NCBI GenBank assembly: GCA_900539525.1
Contig: UQCM01000011.1
Location: 5,115-69,114, forward strand
DNA: 64,000 nt
Reading direction: 5' to 3'
Origin: an uncultured Blautia sp.
GTDB taxonomy: Bacteria; Bacillota; Clostridia; Lachnospirales; Lachnospiraceae
Positions within the stretch are counted from its first letter, which is position 1, and every line of letters starts with the position of its first letter. Shown here piece after piece: positions 7,267 through 16,041 of the stretch. Under the pieces are notes generated by a model, which was given only the letters and a program-made list of their open reading frames with translations, ran no database searches and had not been told where the DNA came from. A program made the position numbers and the translations under genes.

Positions 7267-9087
7267 CTATTCGAACATATCTCCATTCCATACCAAGTTG
7301 ACAAGCTGCACCAGCAATGCAACTCTTTCTGAAATTTCGACCTTGCTAAACTGCTCATAAGCCTTGAAATTCAATCCGTTATCAGCAATAAATTTCTTAA
7401 ACTTCGGATTGTTCTGATAGGCAAGCTGGCCCAAAGACTCAGTATAAATATTTCCCTCGTTGGAACAGTACTTTGCAAGTTTATAGGAATACTTGGCATC
7501 ATTCAAGCTGGCGTTTATGCTCTTATGCAATAGCAGAAGCGCACCAACGCTATTTCTCCAGCGCCTGAAATCTTCTTGATCTGTATATTCATCAGTAAAC
7601 CATTCATAGTGATCTGTGATGATATGTTCAATTTCGAACGGATTCTTAGTCTGGGTATTCATGTAGTTACAGTAGTTAGAAGCAACACCGGTACTCTCCT
7701 CGATAAAACCGGTCACACGAGCGAGAATGTTTTTGATGTACTTCTTAGTAAAGCTGTTAAGCCCTAAATCCGGGAGTGCCACCTCTGGCTTGAAATTCAG
7801 ATTGATATACTGCTGCATCAGCTTCTGCTTCAGCGTCGGCACATCGCACATGCGGATATCCTTCGTAACATTGAACACAAAATTCTTGATGGTGCTGTAA
7901 TCCACCGAGCGATAATTCGTGACTCTGGAAACAATCAGAATATCAATGAAGCGGGCAGTCAGATTAATTTTCTCAATAATAACAGGCCAAGAATCCTCAT
8001 AGCATATTGGAGCCAACAGAAGCTGAGGCTGTAATGTGAAATTCACCTGCGCATTGTAATAGACATACTTTGTCTCTTCGGCAAAAACAGTCTCAGCCTG
8101 GCGAATGCGCTGGTAAACCTCAGCAAATTTAGCGAACTTTTTTATAAACAGTTCAAAATCCGCAGAGGAAGCCAGTCCCAGCTTATCACGCTCATCACGG
8201 ACCCATTTGTGGAATGAGCCACCAATGATATCGAAATCCTTATTGACCGCACCAGCCTTGGTTTCACGGATGGTTTCAGCATAATGCGCACGGAGCCATG
8301 CCTTGATAAAGGTCTCGTCACCTTTGTCGTCATCCTTTTTTAGAATGAGGACCATGTCTTTCCAAACACCATTCATCTTTTCACGAATGGCATCATCTCT
8401 GATTTCAGACAGAATATAACCTTTCAGCATTTCTGTAGAGGTAAGGCTTAAACCACGGTCGTTCATTGTAACGAAAACTTTATGAGCATCCTGCTCTGTG
8501 GTGGCAACAATCTCAATGAAGAAAACCTTCTCCGCAAGCCAGTCGCAAAAATGCAGGAGCATATCGTCCGTAATGTCCGCCGGGAACACATCAACGATAT
8601 CCGTGTAGCGGCCATACAGATTACGAACGGATTCTCCACAATTTGTTATATCAAAATCCTTGTTGTTAAAGATGGCCTCCATGCATTCCTGACGGTCATC
8701 CACATTGATATTAAAGGATTTTGTACCAAAAGACTCCGAGAAAATCATGGTCTCAATCATGTTGTAGCTCTGACCGATTTTCTTCAAGCGATTGTTCAAA
8801 TACATCAGCAGCAACGTCAAAGACGAAAAGCGCTGCTGGCCATCGATAATAGCATTCTCACGTCCTGCTAAAACGATGGAGCCCATAAAATATGCGCCAT
8901 ACTCCGCTACAGCCGGACGGGAATCACCCGGCTTATAGTTGTCCAGAAATTCAGAGGTAAGGTCATCGATAAGCTCTTCGATATGCTTACGCTGCCACAT
9001 ATACTCTCTCTGATAATAGTGGATGGAGTATTTCGTATTTTGCAATAATTGTTTTAGATTCTTCGGTGAACCTTCTATCTTTTTCAT
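7267..9087 (-). CDS. DUF262-DUF1524 (GmrSD-like) protein, putative type IV restriction nuclease
   Basis: The 606-residue protein has an N-terminal DUF262 ParB/Srx-like domain with the DGQQR nucleotide-binding motif (82-86). A long helical middle precedes a C-terminal DUF1524 HNH-type domain with IEHIITDH (486-493) and the conserved N of RNSVGALLLL (512). GmrSD and relatives cleave DNA with modified bases, powered or switched by nucleotide bound in DUF262. The ATG at 9087 has an AAGGAG site 8 bases upstream; the frame is also open further back into the helicase gene. Sixteen bases separate it from the helicase gene. It may be an independent restriction factor carried in the same operon. Confidence 0.85.
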   Translation of the reverse strand: MKKIEGSPKNLKQLLQNTKYSIHYYQREYMWQRKHIEELIDDLTSEFLDNYKPGDSRPAVAEYGAYFMGSIVLAGRENAIIDGQQRFSSLTLLLMYLNNRLKKIGQSYNMIETMIFSESFGTKSFNINVDDRQECMEAIFNNKDFDITNCGESVRNLYGRYTDIVDVFPADITDDMLLHFCDWLAEKVFFIEIVATTEQDAHKVFVTMNDRGLSLTSTEMLKGYILSEIRDDAIREKMNGVWKDMVLILKKDDDKGDETFIKAWLRAHYAETIRETKAGAVNKDFDIIGGSFHKWVRDERDKLGLASSADFELFIKKFAKFAEVYQRIRQAETVFAEETKYVYYNAQVNFTLQPQLLLAPICYEDSWPVIIEKINLTARFIDILIVSRVTNYRSVDYSTIKNFVFNVTKDIRMCDVPTLKQKLMQQYINLNFKPEVALPDLGLNSFTKKYIKNILARVTGFIEESTGVASNYCNYMNTQTKNPFEIEHIITDHYEWFTDEYTDQEDFRRWRNSVGALLLLHKSINASLNDAKYSYKLAKYCSNEGNIYTESLGQLAYQNNPKFKKFIADNGLNFKAYEQFSKVEISERVALLVQLVNLVWNGDMFE

Positions 9088-9103
9088 CGGTGTTCTCCTT
9101 GTG

Positions 9104-12049
9104 TTATTCTTCGTCTTCAAAAAGTTCAACATCGATTTCTTCGGAATCCACTATTCCTATTGGGTATTCACGAATCCATCCTGTAATATGAAGAGTTTTG
9201 CCGCAGTACGGGCATTCGCAATCAGTATCGCTATCAAAGCTGTATACAGCATCAGGACCCATGCCGTTTTCCTTTTCAAAACTACTTACATCTTGGAGAT
9301 ATTCTTCTAAATCGACTTCAAACTCAATCCCACAATCCGGGCATTCGATAGTTCTGCTAAACGAAAGTTGCCAATTTTCCGGATCGTCTTCGTCATCAGT
9401 AAATAATCCGGGAACATTATATTTAATGTCGGCGGCTTCCATTTCCACGCTTGTATTACCACACGTTAGCAGGTCATTCTTCAGCCTTAGCCTTCCAGTA
9501 CTACCATCCTCTTCGACAAACTCACGGTGTTCACGAATAAAGGTAGCAGCCTCACGAGAGAAGCCATTTCTCTGTAGCAGTATGGTTAGCGGATTGGTAG
9601 TTCCAAACTCCACATACTCATACCAGTTGTTTTCGAATTCGGTTACATTGTGAATCTTCTTATATTCATTCGAAAATCGCAGGAAGTAATTAGAAATACT
9701 AAACAAGATAATATTTTCAATAACCTCCAGCGTTTCTGCAAAAACAACGTTTCGATGTTCCTTGGAACGGTCATTATATGTAGTCGGCGGTTGGTACATA
9801 GACACACGGAAATTTTCCGGATGATCTCTGCGGTATTCTATAGCCTTCTTCATAATAAAACTTAGGCCCGTTCCCTCCATCCATTGACAGAGAATTACAG
9901 CATACCATCTGCGCAATGACTCCTTGCCAAGGGAAGATTTTTCATAAGTGTCCCACTCAAAGATTGTGGCGAGCTTGTTTAGAAACTCAATGACATCGGT
10001 ATATCTGAAGCTGCCGTTGATGCACGGAGGGTATTCCAAACCATCTCTAATGGCCTTTATAAGCCTTTTTGTCTGATCAACCGAAGTGTTTATGTCATCA
10101 TCAGGTAAAGTTGGAGAATCTGAAAACTTCGCCCTGATGTCGTTTTCGTCAGCGACAGACAACAGATCAGAAAACTCCCTGCGGACAAGGCTATCTCTGT
10201 CTTCCATGATATCCCTGAGCAAAATCAATCCGAACTTGCGCATCATAACATATGACTCTTCAGATTGAAGTGCCTCGCCCTCTGCATTCACTCGCTGCGG
10301 TATCACAGAACTTCCGCTTTTTAAGATATCGACAACATATTGTTTCTCTACTTTTTTCAGGACTTTTGGATTTGTCGTTATTGAAAGGTCCTGCTCTGGC
10401 ACCGGAGTTTGCAGCATTTCGATATAATCTTCCGGCTTTACGGATTTTTCTTCGGAAACAAAAAACACATTTCCGTAAAGATTGTAGCTGATTCGACCTA
10501 CACGGCCTATCAAATTTCTAAAATCAACCGGACTCATCTCACTGCGGAATATCTTGTTGTCAGTAATAAACAGATTATCCGCCGGTAAATTAACACCTTC
10601 AAGCAATGTACTTGTACAGAACATTGTGGTAATTTTTCCAGACTGGAAAAGAGTCTCTATTCTTGTTCTTATAGAGGCAGGCAAATAACCAATATGGTAT
10701 GCTACGCCTTTTTTTATCATCCCAGCCAGATAATAATCGCCATGAACTTCTCGTGTAATATCACGTGATAAGGCATCTAATTCAGGATCGTGCTTTTCCT
10801 GCACTCCCAGCGCATCAGCAAAATCTCTTGCTGCAGCAATTGCTTTTGAGCGACCGTTGTAATATACGATAGTCTGCGACCTTTGTTCTTCCGGTAGACG
10901 CATGTTCTTTCCTTCAAAATAGAGCAACATGATTTTCAGAGATGTATTCGGCATTTTAATATCGGCGACCTTAATAACCGATTGCGTATGTTCATTATAG
11001 ACGCTAACCTTCTGGCCCAATAAATCAAGCAAGAACTTCACCTGAATAACCGGTGAATACGTGGAGGCCAACTTGCTCTCATCATTGTTTTCGATTACAT
11101 CATTCATCAAACGCAGATATACCTGAGGATTAGGTATATTCGGAGAAGCGAAAATAAAATGTGGCTTTTGGGGCCGCTTCAACAGCATATCAACCACTTT
11201 GTAATAGAATGGGCCACGGCTGTTTTTTCCAGAGAGCTTGTGCGCCTCATCCAAAAACAAATAGTCAATTTGCAGCTCCGGCCTGCTGATAAGCAAGTAA
11301 AGCAAACGCTCCGGTGTTAACACAAAAATATAGTTATGTTCTTCTTCCAGAGCTATATCACTGGCTGCGGTAACCACACGGTAATTTCGCTTTTCAAGAT
11401 TATCATTTAAATCATTTATGACACTACTGCGCACTTCATTTATCAACGCTTTTGTAGGAACAATCAGCGCATAATTTTTCTGAGCGCCCTGAAGGACAAC
11501 CTCATCCTTAATAAACATACGCATAATAAATGATTTTCCCATTGAGGTCGGCCCGGAATAGCTGAAACATGGATCGGTCAAATGATCATACGCAATTTTC
11601 TGTTCGCTAAAGAACTTCTTTTCGGTATCTGCCGGTATTGTAAGGTAATCACTCCTGTACTGCGCAAAAACACGCTCAAATGTAGAGACATCCTTGTAAT
11701 CGGCATTAATTTTCTGCAACCCTCGGTGGTTTCCAACGCTGGAGAACACAGAGCCTGCATATAATTTAACTAACGAATTCTCCGGGTACAATTCGTTCAG
11801 GAGAACGATAATTTCCTGCGCCCACATTTTGTGGCTGACACTGGACTCTGGATGATTTGACTTGGACAGCAGGTCTGCAAAACGGAGTGCGTCCAAAAGG
11901 TCAAATTCTTTAGCTTTACCTTTTGTTTCAAGCTGAAATAGGCGTAACGCATAATTGAAAAGTATCTTCTCGTGAATTTCGTTTAGATACTCGTTGCTGT
12001 CAATGTCAACGAATATGGCGTCGCCTAATTTTTTCTTTTCATCGCTCAT
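9104..12049 (-). CDS. hamB: Hachiman-type SF2 helicase HamB
   Basis: A 981-residue helicase. Walker A is GPTSMGKS (166-173), the DEAH box is LFLDEAH (264-270) and motif VI lies in IGRVGRISYN. An N-terminal helical region of about 140 residues precedes the helicase core, as in HamB. The ATG overlaps the stop of the preceding DUF1837 (HamA) gene as ATGA, the typical arrangement. In Hachiman, HamB senses damaged or free DNA ends and releases the HamA nuclease. The last 80 residues hold two CxxC pairs (CPDCGIEF and CPYCGKTL) that look like a zinc ribbon. AbpB, a related helicase of the AbpAB system, is the main alternative name. Confidence 0.82.
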   Translation of the reverse strand: MSDEKKKLGDAIFVDIDSNEYLNEIHEKILFNYALRLFQLETKGKAKEFDLLDALRFADLLSKSNHPESSVSHKMWAQEIIVLLNELYPENSLVKLYAGSVFSSVGNHRGLQKINADYKDVSTFERVFAQYRSDYLTIPADTEKKFFSEQKIAYDHLTDPCFSYSGPTSMGKSFIMRMFIKDEVVLQGAQKNYALIVPTKALINEVRSSVINDLNDNLEKRNYRVVTAASDIALEEEHNYIFVLTPERLLYLLISRPELQIDYLFLDEAHKLSGKNSRGPFYYKVVDMLLKRPQKPHFIFASPNIPNPQVYLRLMNDVIENNDESKLASTYSPVIQVKFLLDLLGQKVSVYNEHTQSVIKVADIKMPNTSLKIMLLYFEGKNMRLPEEQRSQTIVYYNGRSKAIAAARDFADALGVQEKHDPELDALSRDITREVHGDYYLAGMIKKGVAYHIGYLPASIRTRIETLFQSGKITTMFCTSTLLEGVNLPADNLFITDNKIFRSEMSPVDFRNLIGRVGRISYNLYGNVFFVSEEKSVKPEDYIEMLQTPVPEQDLSITTNPKVLKKVEKQYVVDILKSGSSVIPQRVNAEGEALQSEESYVMMRKFGLILLRDIMEDRDSLVRREFSDLLSVADENDIRAKFSDSPTLPDDDINTSVDQTKRLIKAIRDGLEYPPCINGSFRYTDVIEFLNKLATIFEWDTYEKSSLGKESLRRWYAVILCQWMEGTGLSFIMKKAIEYRRDHPENFRVSMYQPPTTYNDRSKEHRNVVFAETLEVIENIILFSISNYFLRFSNEYKKIHNVTEFENNWYEYVEFGTTNPLTILLQRNGFSREAATFIREHREFVEEDGSTGRLRLKNDLLTCGNTSVEMEAADIKYNVPGLFTDDEDDPENWQLSFSRTIECPDCGIEFEVDLEEYLQDVSSFEKENGMGPDAVYSFDSDTDCECPYCGKTLHITGWIREYPIGIVDSEEIDVELFEDEE

Positions 12050-12978
12050 ATTAAGTCAACATCTCCTTCCAGCACCGCCTCCATGATAGATTTCTTTTCA
12101 TCTTCGGCATCGTTAAAAGGTAGCACATAAATATAGAACGAGTGCATTTCCAAGCCGCAATCTTGAATCTTCTGGAGAATATACGGAATATAACGCTTTA
12201 TGTCAGCCTGCATTTTCTGTTCGGCAAGTTCCTCGTATTCATGGACCGGATAGTCTGTACCAAGACCCAAAGTGTATCCAAGGAACACGCCATACGATGT
12301 GTTGTATCTATTGGTTTTTGAAGGATTCGGAACAAGAATATCTTTCACAAGTGCAGCTTCTTCATCTGTAGCCATGCGTTCAAAAATAAGCTGATTGGCC
12401 ATGTGAATTTCCTGCACCTCGTGCTGTTCGATACGGCATATTTTCTCGAAAGCACCGTCAATGGCATAACCGAGGTCACCGACAATATTGGAAGATCCAA
12501 ACACCACTTGATGGTACGGGCGTCCTGACACACCACTGGTTAATAGATGAATACTGTCTGCGACGCTGTCATACTGCTTTCCATCAGTACTAATTTCGAT
12601 TCTGCTCATCAATTTCGGTGCATGGAGCTTTTCTTCCATGAAGGTGTAATTCAATACCTCGCCCAATTCGCCACCAGTACCCTGAACATCAGCACCGCCG
12701 TTTTTCTTAATCACACGCAGCGCCTGCGATACAACAGCATCTCTATTTCCGGCCTGACTGAACTTTTCGAGCTTTGCTCTTGAAAACACATAGTCTCCCA
12801 TGCTCATGTACAGATAAGCCTTCAAATCCTCCACATTGATTTTGTTATTGCGAATTACAAGGTGAAAAAGGCGCAGTTCTCCCTCGGTAATCCAGTTAAC
12901 CGTTTCCGGCTGCTGAACTTCCTGAAAGACTGAATCGAAGTCACCATGTGTTAATGTTTTCGATAGCGCTTCTGACAT
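12046..12978 (-). CDS. hamA: Hachiman-type DUF1837 protein HamA with altered active site
   Basis: The 310-residue DUF1837/HamA-like protein starts at ATG 12978 behind GGTGAGGAGG; an in-frame GTG upstream is within that ribosome site. Conserved pieces are GELGEVLNYTF (103-113), ADSIHLL (140-146) and VVFGSSNIVGDLGYAIDGAF (158-177). In HamA nucleases the last block should carry the E-x-K of a PD-(D/E)xK site, written GESK in relatives I know. Here the same place reads G-S-S-N (161-164). It lies 21 bases from hsdR and overlaps hamB. The protein may be a structural rather than nuclease effector, or belong to a branch with a moved active site. Confidence 0.78.
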   Translation of the reverse strand: MSEALSKTLTHGDFDSVFQEVQQPETVNWITEGELRLFHLVIRNNKINVEDLKAYLYMSMGDYVFSRAKLEKFSQAGNRDAVVSQALRVIKKNGGADVQGTGGELGEVLNYTFMEEKLHAPKLMSRIEISTDGKQYDSVADSIHLLTSGVSGRPYHQVVFGSSNIVGDLGYAIDGAFEKICRIEQHEVQEIHMANQLIFERMATDEEAALVKDILVPNPSKTNRYNTSYGVFLGYTLGLGTDYPVHEYEELAEQKMQADIKRYIPYILQKIQDCGLEMHSFYIYVLPFNDAEDEKKSIMEAVLEGDVDLI

Positions 12979-12999
12979 ACTGCGCCTCCTCACCTTTAG

Positions 13000-15900
13000 T
13001 TATTTCTTGTCCGTTCCGTAGAGAGCCTTTTTTTCAGCCACCATACTTGCCGGTGCCTGATAATCTGAATAGTTTATCGTTTTCTTTGCGCCTTGCTTTT
13101 TACCCTGCGGCTCATAGGTCATATTGAATACCAAATCAGAGAGCCACTTTTTGAAGGACGGATTATCTTGGAACTGTTTGAACAGCTCCATGTTATCGGC
13201 CATAATCGCAAAGATTACTTGCTGCAATGCACGTTCACTTTCCATACGGGCATTCTGCTCGTCGGAGTTCTTCATCGCATTTTGATAACGTTCATCCTTT
13301 GCCACCATCTCAGGAATTTCAAGAATCTGTCTACGAACATTATCTGCATCATTCCAGTTGATGTTGCCAAACATATCGTTGAAGTCGTTCAGAATGATGG
13401 ACAGCAGGTCCATTTCTGGATTGACGATATGTCCGGTCTTGCCAGCCGGGACCGGAGGCACCTCGGAATCTGCATCTTCCAACTTGATCGACATACACTC
13501 CTGTGCTTCCAGGCGGTAACTATCCAAATCAATAACATCAAGAATGCCTTCGGAGAAATCATCATCACGAGGCGATGGCAGCTTGGGAATCAACAGATTC
13601 AGGAAAATAGAGAGACGTTCCCAATCTGCGTTTCCATAAGGAAGAATGGCCCCGAGGAAACCGTATGTACGGCAGAATGCCTTGGCAGCGCTCTTAAATT
13701 TAATCTGATCTTCTGTGTCAAGATCCTTATAAATAGCAGCACAAGCATCCAGAATTGGATCGAGTCTATCACGCTCAGCGCCATTCAAATATAGGTCAAC
13801 CAGCTTCTCAACATGAGACTCAGAATAAACCTGATAATCTTCCATCGTTGCGATAAGATCATACAGCTTGTTCGGGTCCGTTTCACCAGAAAGCAAAGTG
13901 GTCCTGTAGTATCTCGAAAATGCCTCTTCAATCATTGCGGGCTTATTGTAGAAGTCCAGCACGAAGGTATCGTGCTTCTGCGGATGGCAACGATTAAGAC
14001 GAGACAAAGTCTGCACAGCACGGATGTCGTACAACATCTTGTCCACATACATCGTATGAAGCAGAGGCTCGTCAAAGCCAGTCTGGAACATATCCGCTAC
14101 AATTAACAGACGATATGGGTCCGTCTTAAAAGTGGCCGGAATCTTGGCGTCCGGGAAACCATTCATGGCTGCAGAAGTCAATGCAGGCTCCTGCCCCTGA
14201 TACCTGTGTTCTCCAGAAAAAGCTACGATTGCCTTGTAAGGGCTGTGTCTGTTTGCAAGACACTTATTTATTGCATAGTAGTATTCGATACAGCGAGGAA
14301 TGCTGGAGCTGACCACCATAGCACGGGCCTGTCCACCAATTTTTCCTTTGGAGATGACCTGCTCGTGGAAATGCTCAACCATCATTTCTGCTTTCTGTGC
14401 GATGGTATAGGAGTCGCTCTCCACGAAGGAACGCAACTTCTTCTGCGCTCTCTTCTTATCAAACATTGGGTCATCCCGCACTGTTTTCATAAGTTTATAG
14501 TAGCTGGCAATCGGTGTGTAGTATTTCAGCACATCGAGAATGAAGCCTTCCTGAATGGCCTGCTTCATCGTGTACACATGGAATGGGCGATGTTTTACAT
14601 CGTCGCCATCCTGATACGGAACACCAAAGGTCTCCAGCGTTTTATTCTTCGGAGTAGCCGTAAATGCAAAGTAGCTGGCATTGGTCAGCAGCTTGCGACC
14701 CTCCATCATTGCATTGATCTTGTCCTCGTTGTCCATCTCATCTTCGGAAGCAAGACCAGAAAGAGCCAAATTCATCTGCGCAGAGTTTCGGCCGCTCTGA
14801 CCAGAATGGGCCTCGTCGATGATAACCGCAAAACGATTCTGCTTGTGGGACGCTCCGATATCTGGCACGACATACGGGAACTTCTCAATTGTTGTAATAA
14901 TGATTCGCTTTCCATCTTGGATTGCTTTACGCAAATCACCGGAATGCTCAGCCCATGCCACGGTGTTTGCCACCTGCATAAACTGCTTGACATTATCACG
15001 AATCTGCTTGTCCAGAATACGACGGTCAGTAACAACCAGTACGGAGTCAATCATCGGGTGGCCATCCTGTTCCAAGCTAATCAGCAGGTGGGCCAACCAT
15101 GAGATAGAATTGGATTTACCGGAGCCAGCACTATGCTGAATCAGGTAACGCTTGCCGATACCGTTTTCCTTTACGTCAGCCAGCAGTTTTTCTACACAAT
15201 CCAGCTGGTGATAACGAGGGAATATCTGCTTCACAGACTTCTTCTTTGTTTCCGGGTCCTCTTCAACAACAACCTGTGCATAGTTTTCAATAATGCGACT
15301 GAGCTTCAGCTTAGTGAGAATATCCTTCCAGAGATAGTCTGTCATCAGGCCATCTGGATTCGGAGGATTACCTGCACCATCATTATAGCCTTTATCAAAA
15401 GGCAGGAACCAGCTACTCTTACCGTCCAGCTTCGTGCAGAATTTGATTCGTGCGTCATCAACTGCAAAATGCACCATGCAGCGCTTGAACCGGAACAACA
15501 GTTCTCTTGGGTCACGGTCAGTCTTGTACTGTTCAACCGCATCGTCCACATCCTGCTTTGTGAGCTGATTCTTCAACTCAAAAGTGATTACCGGCAGACC
15601 ATTGATGAATAAGCAGATGTCCAGCGCCAGACGAGTAGCATCCATAGAATACTGCAGCTGTCTGGTGACGCTGAAAATATTCTTCTTAAACATCTCCTTG
15701 GCCTTGGTATTATTTTCTGTCGGTGTCAGGTAGAACATGATGAGATTTGCCGGGTAAATTTTTACACCATTACGCAGCACATCGATAATGCCACGTTTCG
15801 CAATCTCACCCTGCAATCGGTTTAGGAACTGCTTCTTTTTCAGAGCAGATTTGAAAACGCCCAACTTCTCAAGCGCATCGGGCTGTGTATCCTGTAAAAA

Positions 15901-16038
15901 CCTAAACAAGCGTGTTTCATCCACGGCATACTCACGATTATAGTCAGCATTCGTGCCCTGCTCATAATTATTGTGATCTACCAGCCATTTTACGATAAGA
16001 GCCTCAAGACCGCTTTCCTTTGTGTTGCTAAATGCCAT
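13000..16038 (-). CDS. hsdR: type I restriction enzyme R subunit (intact)
   Basis: This 1012-residue protein is full length. The nuclease domain shows D140 and FELKNQ with E154-x-K156. The motor has Walker A QHSAGSGKS (about 300), DEAH in VIIDEAHSGQSG (about 410), motif III FTATPKN, and SRLNR near 690. HsdR translocates DNA and cuts it when it meets another complex, and works only with HsdM and HsdS. Those are fused in the gene just upstream, ending 3 bases away. It is unrelated in detail to the broken hsdR at 823-3084, being a different type I family. All catalytic motifs appear intact, so restriction should be functional. Confidence 0.93.
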   Translation of the reverse strand: MAFSNTKESGLEALIVKWLVDHNNYEQGTNADYNREYAVDETRLFRFLQDTQPDALEKLGVFKSALKKKQFLNRLQGEIAKRGIIDVLRNGVKIYPANLIMFYLTPTENNTKAKEMFKKNIFSVTRQLQYSMDATRLALDICLFINGLPVITFELKNQLTKQDVDDAVEQYKTDRDPRELLFRFKRCMVHFAVDDARIKFCTKLDGKSSWFLPFDKGYNDGAGNPPNPDGLMTDYLWKDILTKLKLSRIIENYAQVVVEEDPETKKKSVKQIFPRYHQLDCVEKLLADVKENGIGKRYLIQHSAGSGKSNSISWLAHLLISLEQDGHPMIDSVLVVTDRRILDKQIRDNVKQFMQVANTVAWAEHSGDLRKAIQDGKRIIITTIEKFPYVVPDIGASHKQNRFAVIIDEAHSGQSGRNSAQMNLALSGLASEDEMDNEDKINAMMEGRKLLTNASYFAFTATPKNKTLETFGVPYQDGDDVKHRPFHVYTMKQAIQEGFILDVLKYYTPIASYYKLMKTVRDDPMFDKKRAQKKLRSFVESDSYTIAQKAEMMVEHFHEQVISKGKIGGQARAMVVSSSIPRCIEYYYAINKCLANRHSPYKAIVAFSGEHRYQGQEPALTSAAMNGFPDAKIPATFKTDPYRLLIVADMFQTGFDEPLLHTMYVDKMLYDIRAVQTLSRLNRCHPQKHDTFVLDFYNKPAMIEEAFSRYYRTTLLSGETDPNKLYDLIATMEDYQVYSESHVEKLVDLYLNGAERDRLDPILDACAAIYKDLDTEDQIKFKSAAKAFCRTYGFLGAILPYGNADWERLSIFLNLLIPKLPSPRDDDFSEGILDVIDLDSYRLEAQECMSIKLEDADSEVPPVPAGKTGHIVNPEMDLLSIILNDFNDMFGNINWNDADNVRRQILEIPEMVAKDERYQNAMKNSDEQNARMESERALQQVIFAIMADNMELFKQFQDNPSFKKWLSDLVFNMTYEPQGKKQGAKKTINYSDYQAPASMVAEKKALYGTDKK

Positions 16039-16041
16039 GTT

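Noticed and set aside
12046..12536. Alternative-frame ORF inside hamA
   Set aside because: It is a shadow of the HamA frame with no ribosome site.
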